64,000 nucleotides of DNA. Source: Conus ventricosus (Eukaryota; Mollusca; Gastropoda; Neogastropoda; Conidae). Position 1 is the stretch's first letter, and each line of letters opens with the position of its first letter. The DNA lies in contig CM031601.1 of assembly GCA_018398815.1 (NCBI GenBank), positions 25,259,103 to 25,323,102 on the forward strand. Direction: 5' to 3'. Below are positions 59,234 to 64,000 of the stretch, piece after piece. The translations under genes were made by a program, and so were the position numbers. The notes beneath the pieces were generated by a model that was given only the letters and a program-made list of their open reading frames with translations, was not told the DNA's origin and did not search any database.

Positions 59234-60538
59234 CTATTCCCAGGGGAACCTTGGTAATTCGCCCCTGGGAGTAGTCCTTTGACAAGCATCACGAGTTCGA
59301 CAATACTTCCTGACATCTTGAGATATTCCAGGCCAGTAGAAGTCGTGTTGGATTCTTTCCAGTGTACGCCTTGTGCCTAGATGTCCTGCCATAGGAGTGT
59401 CGTGTCCAAGGCGTAGAACTGTGCTTCGTAACGCTTTAGGCACCACCAGCTGGGTTACTGTCATGTCTCGCGATGCAAATTGTCTGTGTATCAATCCTTG
59501 TCGCTTGATGAACGACACTGATCCATTCCTCTTGTCCTTGGGAGGTTTCCCTACCATACTCCGAATGGTGTTGATCGTAGGATCCTTACCCTGAAGACTT
59601 CGCACGGTAGCTGGATCCAACGTCACCATGTCATGCTGGGACAATGGTTTCAGTAGAGGCTTCAAAGCCTCTTTTCCTCTTTGCGTTTGTGAACGCGTAG
59701 TGGCAGCCACAAATACTTCCTGCGGCAACTCGACTGAAATGTCACTGGTGCGGCCATCCTCAAAACATACCGAGTTCCCAATCAGAAGGGAATATGCTGG
59801 CTGCCGTAATGCCACTGTCCATACCTTTCCTTGAAAGTATGGTGTGGAAATATCCACCAGGACAGTACACCTGTTCACCTTGAAGGAAGATTCGATCCCC
59901 GATACCTGACATTCTCTTCCACGTGGCGCCTCAGGGGGTACCAACTTCTCGTCGACAAATATTGTCGTGGCTCCAGTGTCACGAATGGCTTCAATGGCTT
60001 TGCCGCACACCACCGAGGGAAACGTCGGGCAGGATGGTGTAGTGATCTCACTTTCTCCAAATGCCACCTTTGTGTGGGTAAATGTCTTGGCCAAAGTGAG
60101 TCGCTTAGGGCAGTCCTTCACGATGTGGTTGAGGTCACCGCACAAGTAGCACTTCCTAAGACGTTCTTTCGCATTTCCTTTGGAGAAGTTAGCACTACTC
60201 TCAGGCTGAGAGGCTTGTCCAGTGTTGGTTTCCTTTGCCTGTTTCCTTGCTTGTCCCTGGTACGCTGGTCTAAAATAACGTCGGGCATCCGCGAAAGCTT
60301 CTGCAATTCCGATGGCCTGCTTGAATGACTCTGGTTGGGCCTCTCCTAACTTGCACTGTAAGTCAGGTGAAACAGAGTTCATGAGTTGTTCCAGCAGGAC
60401 ACAATCTTTTACATCCATTTTCGCAGTTTCCAACCAATAGCCTAACACTCTTGACAGTCTGTCTCCGAACTGTTGGAAAGTTTCATCTGCCATCTTCTTC
60501 ATGGTGCGGAACTGCCGCCTATATGATTCTGTAGTCAT
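59234..60538 (-). pseudogene. gag-protease-integrase ORF of the gypsy relic
   Basis: A 434-residue open frame. Residues 1-90 (YRRQFRTMKKMADETFQQF, then VLLEQLMNSVSPDL) resemble the SCAN-like capsid C-terminal domain of Gmr1-type gag. CYLCGDLNHIVKDC at about residues 136-149 is a CCHC knuckle. IRDTGATTIFVDE near 189 is the aspartic-protease active site. YSLLIGN near 250 ends the protease region. GHDTPMAGHLGTRRTLER to CRTRDACQ near 378-421 is the integrase H-H-C-C zinc domain. No RT intervenes between protease and integrase. The frame ends at 59234, but integrase core sequence (a VDLVGP block) continues in another frame to about 59165. It is unusually intact compared with the LINEs. Confidence 0.85.
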
Positions 60539-60540
60539 GT

Positions 60541-61435
60541 GTTTCCCAAAATTCCTGTTGACTCTTCACAGAATTAATCAATACATTTAGCAATGAATCA
60601 TTGTGTTCTTTCTTTTTCCTTTTATTAAGATTTTTATATTCACGTTTTGCAACACAGAATTCGACTCGATCATCTGTATCCAAAGTTTTACAAAAATTTC
60701 TCCACAGACTAAGCATTTTACGTTTTGATGTTTTACAGTCCTTATCATACCAACTATCATCACTAGGAATACTTTTATTTTAAACTGCCTTTTTCTTAAT
60801 AATTTCAGCTTGATCTTTCTTAGTCACCTCAAATCTGAGTATTGCTTCATTTACATTACTATGTATAGGGACCCTCTGTTGCCATCTTCTCTTTAACATC
60901 TTGAGAGCACATGGAACGATTAAATACCAGGGCATAATCCTTTTTCCAGGAATATGTAACAGTAAACTGATTATTTTGATCACTCGAGTCATTTTTTTGT
61001 GTGCATTTTCTTTCCCTTTGTTTGGCAATACGTAATACAAGGGGCATGTGATTGGATTCAAATCTTTCCACAACAGTAAGAGTTGACTGTTCACAAAGGA
61101 GATCAAAACCGTTTCTTGATAACAAAAAATAGTCATTTACACAGCATCCTACATCTGAAATATATGTAAAACGACCTTCAAGGTCGCCATTGCACATTCC
61201 ATTTAAAATGTACAGTCCCAAAACAGTGCACATATCCAAAAATTTCTTTCTATATGCATTTAAGATTTTATCTTCAGAAGTTCGTTTTATACAATCGTCA
61301 TTCTTATTATGAACAACATGTAATTCAAGCTCATGTAAAAGTATTGGGAATTTGTCAGACGTTCTGGCATTCATATCACCACATAACCGTATTTCAGTGT
61401 CTTCCAACGTATTTACAACACAATTTTGTTCACAG

Positions 61436-61436
<1 letters not shown>
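60541..61436 (-). pseudogene. LINE-G: LINE-A-family endonuclease fragment
   Basis: The minus strand reads EIRLCGDMNARTSDKFPILL, LNAYRKKFLDMCTVLGLYIL, NGMCNGDLEGRFTYISDVGC, CVNDYFLLSR and FESNHMPLVLRIA, closely matching LINE-A (SQDKILNVYGKKLLCMCTVL and so on). The basic linker (KREYKNLNKRKKKEHNDSLL) follows and then stops at the gypsy junction. The catalytic Asp-His pair is changed to NH in the last motif. It begins at CT repeats on its sense strand (61436), so it is 5' truncated in the endonuclease. Frame shifts occur near 60870. Confidence 0.88.

Positions 61437-61508
<72 letters not shown>
61436..61508. repeat. GA microsatellite (CT on LINE-G strand)
   Basis: GA repeats abutting the truncated 5' end of LINE-G. 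Confidence 0.95.
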
Positions 61509-61684
61509 AACACGAATCTTTTCGAACACGAATCTTTATTAAGGGTAATTGGTTAGGCAAAGAGTTTCTTTAAACCAGGCCCTCTAGAGAAAAGAAAAAA
61601 AGAAAAGAAAAGACAAAAATAAATCAACCACACATGTATATATGCACAAACGCACACACACTTACGCAAACAAATATATAATAA

Positions 61685-61817
<133 letters not shown>

Positions 61818-61930
61818 TTTACGTTCCGATTGTAAAGTATTCTTTTTGTCTGTTTGTTGTTTCTTTGTTATGTTGTTGTTGCTGCTTTAACTGAGAGTAC
61901 AAGAAAATCAAGTCAGAAATGTACAGTATG

Positions 61931-61946
61931 ACTTCAGATCTGAAGT
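61931..61946. repeat. 16-bp perfect palindrome ACTTCAGATCTGAAGT
   Basis: Perfect self-complementary 16-mer just upstream of the 15-bp motif cluster. Confidence 0.85.
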
Positions 61947-61960
61947 TTCCTCTTTCGAGG

Positions 61961-62153
61961 GGCGACAAAGTGTGCAGCAATGTCACATATGAAAAGTGAC
62001 GACAAAATGTGCAAGGGCGACAAAGTGTGCAAACTTGTCGATATTTGTCATGGCTGGGACGACAAACTGTGCAGCACACTTTGTCGTCGGAGACAAAGTA
62101 TGCAGCACAGTTTGTCGCCGACGACAAAGTGTGCAGGGGCGACAAAGTATGCC
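61961..62153. repeat. Cluster of about nine direct and inverted 15-bp motifs (GCGACAAAGTGTGCA)
   Basis: Direct copies start near 61962, 61999, 62017, 62059, 62091, 62121 and 62139. Inverted copies (GCACACTTTGTCG, GCACAGTTTGTCG) lie at about 62074-62086 and 62105-62117. Direct and inverted neighbours at 62059-62087 and 62091-62117 can pair as hairpins. Spacing is irregular, unlike a simple satellite. Open frames across it simply reflect the repeated motif. Function is unknown. Confidence 0.85.
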
Positions 62154-62169
62154 GTAACATACCTTTGCA

Positions 62170-62518
62170 GCGATACACAGGTCCCCCGTTCCAAATGTCG
62201 TAGGATGACTATTCCCATCTGCCGCATCACCTAAGGTGGTTGTAGACATGAAAGCTGAATGACCGTTGCAAATTAAGTGCAATGTCGCACAGTCGATAAT
62301 CACCTTAGCTGAAACTACGATGAGAGGGTAAAGAAAGCTTTGGAATTTTCTTACTTTTTTTCTTTTCTTTTTCTTTTTTTTTTTTTGAGGGGGGAGGGGG
62401 TATCTCTAGTCCTCAGTCCCTTCCGTGTGGTACTAGTCCATCTCTGTTCAATTTGGCCACGCCTTCCACAGTCACACGTGTATTGTGCTGTGGCATTCCA
62501 CAAGGAGCAGTCAAGGGA
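62170..62518. other. Unrecognised sequence with T/G-rich run
   Basis: A T-rich then G-rich run at about 62355-62402. No gene is seen. Confidence 0.4.
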
Positions 62519-63060
62519 GCCGGAATAGCTCAGTTGGTAGAGCGCCTGACTCGTAATCTTGGTGATCCTGGGTTGCGGGTTCGAACCTCCGCCAGGGGCA
62601 TTTCGGTACAGGGGGATTTTTCCCTCGGAGTTAACATTGGTTCTGACTCCATTTCCCATACAGTCCTTCGAATGAGACTATAAACCGAGGTTCCGTGTGT
62701 GAACGCATGCATAACATCTTGCACACACGTAAAATCCCATCACCAACTTTCGGAAGAGTAGGCCAGTTTGGCCGTTGGTATGGATGACACGTTACACATA
62801 GCATGCACCCTGCATGAGAAATGGAAAGAATGAAGGAAGTAAGGAAAATGAGTGATCGATATTGAACGATACTGACTGGATGACACGGGAAACGACTGAA
62901 TGAAGCGCCAGCTGGCAGCTCTTCAGTCGGCACTACCCAGGTAGGCAGCCCGTTGTGTAAACGAGTGTTGATTGTAAAGCGCTTAGAGCTTGGCCTCTAG
63001 CCGAGAATAGGCGCTATATAAGTGTTCATTATTATTATTACTATTAATATCACGTCGTCA
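62519..63060 (+). mobile_element. tRNA-derived SINE with ATT tail
   Basis: The head (62521-62598) is tRNA-like: A box TAGCTCAGTTGG, an anticodon-loop-like CTCGTAA (anticodon CGT, threonine type) and a canonical B box GGTTCGAACC. A body of about 400 bp follows, containing TGTAAAGCGCTTAGAGC and GGCGCTATATAAGTG near the 3' end, then ATTATTATTATTACTATTA repeats at about 63026-63048. The CGCTATATAA-type end is widespread in invertebrate SINEs. Pol III would transcribe it from the internal A/B boxes. No clear target duplication was found. It is too long and too extended past the tRNA head to be a functional tRNA gene. Confidence 0.82.
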
Positions 63061-63480
63061 GGAGGCTTCTCACCGGAGGAGACACTGCATAACTGCCAGT
63101 CACATAGGTGGCGTTTGCTGGTGCCTATGCTGATCCAGCCTACGTAGGACACTACGTATTAACTGTCCTGCCCGGTGCCCGTCCTCTGGTCGGCTGGGCA
63201 CGAATATGAATGGTGGTCACCTTCACCCCGCCAGAGCTCGGACTTCTATCTGTGTTTAAATGTATCGCATTTCATCCTTATTCAGCCCCTAAATAATAAG
63301 TAAAGGGAGAGTATTATGAATAAAGTGTTCTTGTTATATTATGTGCTGCTTTGAATGAGCATATTTCAAACGATATGATGAGTTATATGATGATTTTTTT
63401 CCTCAGTTATTTCTTCCAGCAGCATAAAGTGTTGAAGCCACTCCACGGTGAGGCAAGGTTGAAATGAATTCATAGCACAC
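63061..63480. other. Unrecognised sequence
   Basis: No gene or repeat family is recognised between the SINE and the 37-bp minisatellite. Confidence 0.4.
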
Positions 63481-63488
63481 AATCTTCG

Positions 63489-63626
63489 CAAACAACTCCT
63501 AAAGTATAAAATAACACAATCCTAGCAAACAACTCCTAAAGTATAAAATAACACAATCCTAGCAAACAACTCCTAAAGTATAATACAACACAATCCTAGC
63601 AAACAACTCCTAAAGTATAATATAGA
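63489..63626. repeat. 37-bp minisatellite, 3.7 units
   Basis: CAAACAACTCCTAAAGTATA recurs at 63489, 63526, 63563 and 63600, exactly 37 bp apart, with one or two substitutions. Confidence 0.95.
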
Positions 63627-64000
63627 AGCCATACACAATTCCCTAACAGCAGAAAATGTATTTGATTTGGACACAATCAAGATTTACGTGCATTTTATCT
63701 CAAAATATTACAACACCACCTGTCGGAATAAGAAGTCCTGATGGAATGATGAAGGATCTGTTTGACACCAATTTCTCTGGAAACTATGGATCACTGGACA
63801 ATTCAAACACAAGGAAAATGTTATCTGTCACAAAACATAATGTTTCTGTTGCTTTTTCTGTCTTTCTTATGTGCTGAGCCAGAGATGTGACGTGAGTGAA
63901 GCAGTCCCGATCGTTCAACTGATCCGCCAAAACATGCTGGGGTCGGAAGACTATAGCCATTCGCTGTGTCTAGGCTGAAAGTGCCAAGACTCCAACCAGT
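63627..64000. other. Unrecognised sequence at window end
   Basis: One open frame (63656-63877) has no recognisable motif. Nothing else is supported. Confidence 0.35.

Larger units (their letters stand above)
58595..60545 (-). mobile_element. Gmr1-like Ty3/gypsy internal region, internally deleted
   Basis: Minus-strand order: SCAN-like capsid region, CCHC nucleocapsid, aspartic protease, integrase zinc finger and core start, a deletion junction near 59155-59165, RNase H, then the polypurine tract and candidate LTR. Integrase before RNase H is the opposite of ordinary Ty3/gypsy (PR-RT-RH-IN) and matches the Ty1/copia-like order of Gmr1 elements. RT and most of the integrase core are absent. 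The 5' end is fused to LINE-G sequence at about 60541, removing the gag N-terminus and 5' LTR. Confidence 0.75.

Noticed and set aside
59373..60328. Plus-strand open frames across the gypsy region
   Set aside because: Antisense shadows of the 434-residue gag-protease-integrase frame on the minus strand.
62521..62598. Functional tRNA-Thr gene
   Set aside because: The tRNA-like head continues into a SINE body and ATT tail, and the anticodon stem pairs poorly.

Overview
The window reads as intergenic or intronic DNA from an animal genome, most likely a lophotrochozoan and probably a gastropod mollusc. The reasons are dense simple repeats (CT, CA, TCTG, CTAT), many decayed non-LTR retrotransposons, a tRNA-derived SINE ending in ATT repeats, a Ty3/gypsy relic, and no convincing complete host gene. 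No bacterial operon, viral genome, rRNA gene or CRISPR array is present. Homopolymer-rich, ORF-breaking sequence at 1-2100 and an A-rich 10.8-kb tract at 22.7-33.5 kb suggest imperfect long-read consensus, so single frameshifts in this window should not be over-read. Element letters and family names used here are my own labels.

Layout. 1-2.6 kb: poor-quality simple sequence. 2.64-3.0 kb: a SINE remnant. 3.2-4.7 kb: the 3' end of an L1/Tx1-like LINE (LINE-J), split by a 260-bp SINE-like insertion with 11-bp target duplications. 4.9-10.16 kb: a nearly full-length APE-type LINE (LINE-A) with an upstream 2A-like motif, a coiled-coil/RRM ORF1, endonuclease, reverse transcriptase, C-terminal zinc motif and an AATC tail, with CT repeats on both sides. 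10.2-11 kb: simple repeats. 11.4-12.3 kb: tandem 237-bp repeats rich in AACGGTT. 12.3-13.2 kb (LINE-H) and 14.8-15.7 kb (LINE-I): two decayed RT fragments of different families. 15.7-22.7 kb: mostly unrecognised sequence with satellites. 22.7-33.5 kb: the A-rich tract.

34.4-44.27 kb is a nested structure. A minus-strand LINE related to LINE-A (LINE-B) is cut in two by a plus-strand L1/Tx1-like LINE (LINE-K, 35577-41794) with a poly-A tail and 14-bp target duplications. 44.87-47.04 kb: a 5'-truncated minus-strand L1/Tx1-like LINE (LINE-C) abutting a 50-bp minisatellite. 47.5-49.3 kb: a minus-strand L1-type ORF1 (LINE-D). 50.97-52.63 kb: an ORF1 relic with a decayed 2A motif (LINE-E) followed by an RNase H-bearing LINE 3' end (LINE-F). 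53.3-56.4 kb: simple repeats, AT-rich sequence and two weak exon candidates. 56.39-60.54 kb: a minus-strand Ty3/gypsy relic with a SCAN-like capsid region, protease, integrase start, a large internal deletion, RNase H and a candidate 2.2-kb LTR. Integrase lies before RNase H, which is the Gmr1-like (copia-like) order. 60.54-61.44 kb: a LINE-A-type endonuclease relic (LINE-G). 61.96-62.15 kb: a cluster of direct and inverted 15-bp motifs. 62.5-63.06 kb: a tRNA-derived SINE. 63.49-63.63 kb: a 37-bp minisatellite.

The coding parts belong to selfish elements and do not form a pathway. LINEs would copy by target-primed reverse transcription (endonuclease nick, RT priming, ORF1 protein as RNA chaperone), and SINEs would borrow that machinery. 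All visible copies carry frameshifts, stops or truncations and are presumably dead as written, although part of the frameshifting may be sequencing error.
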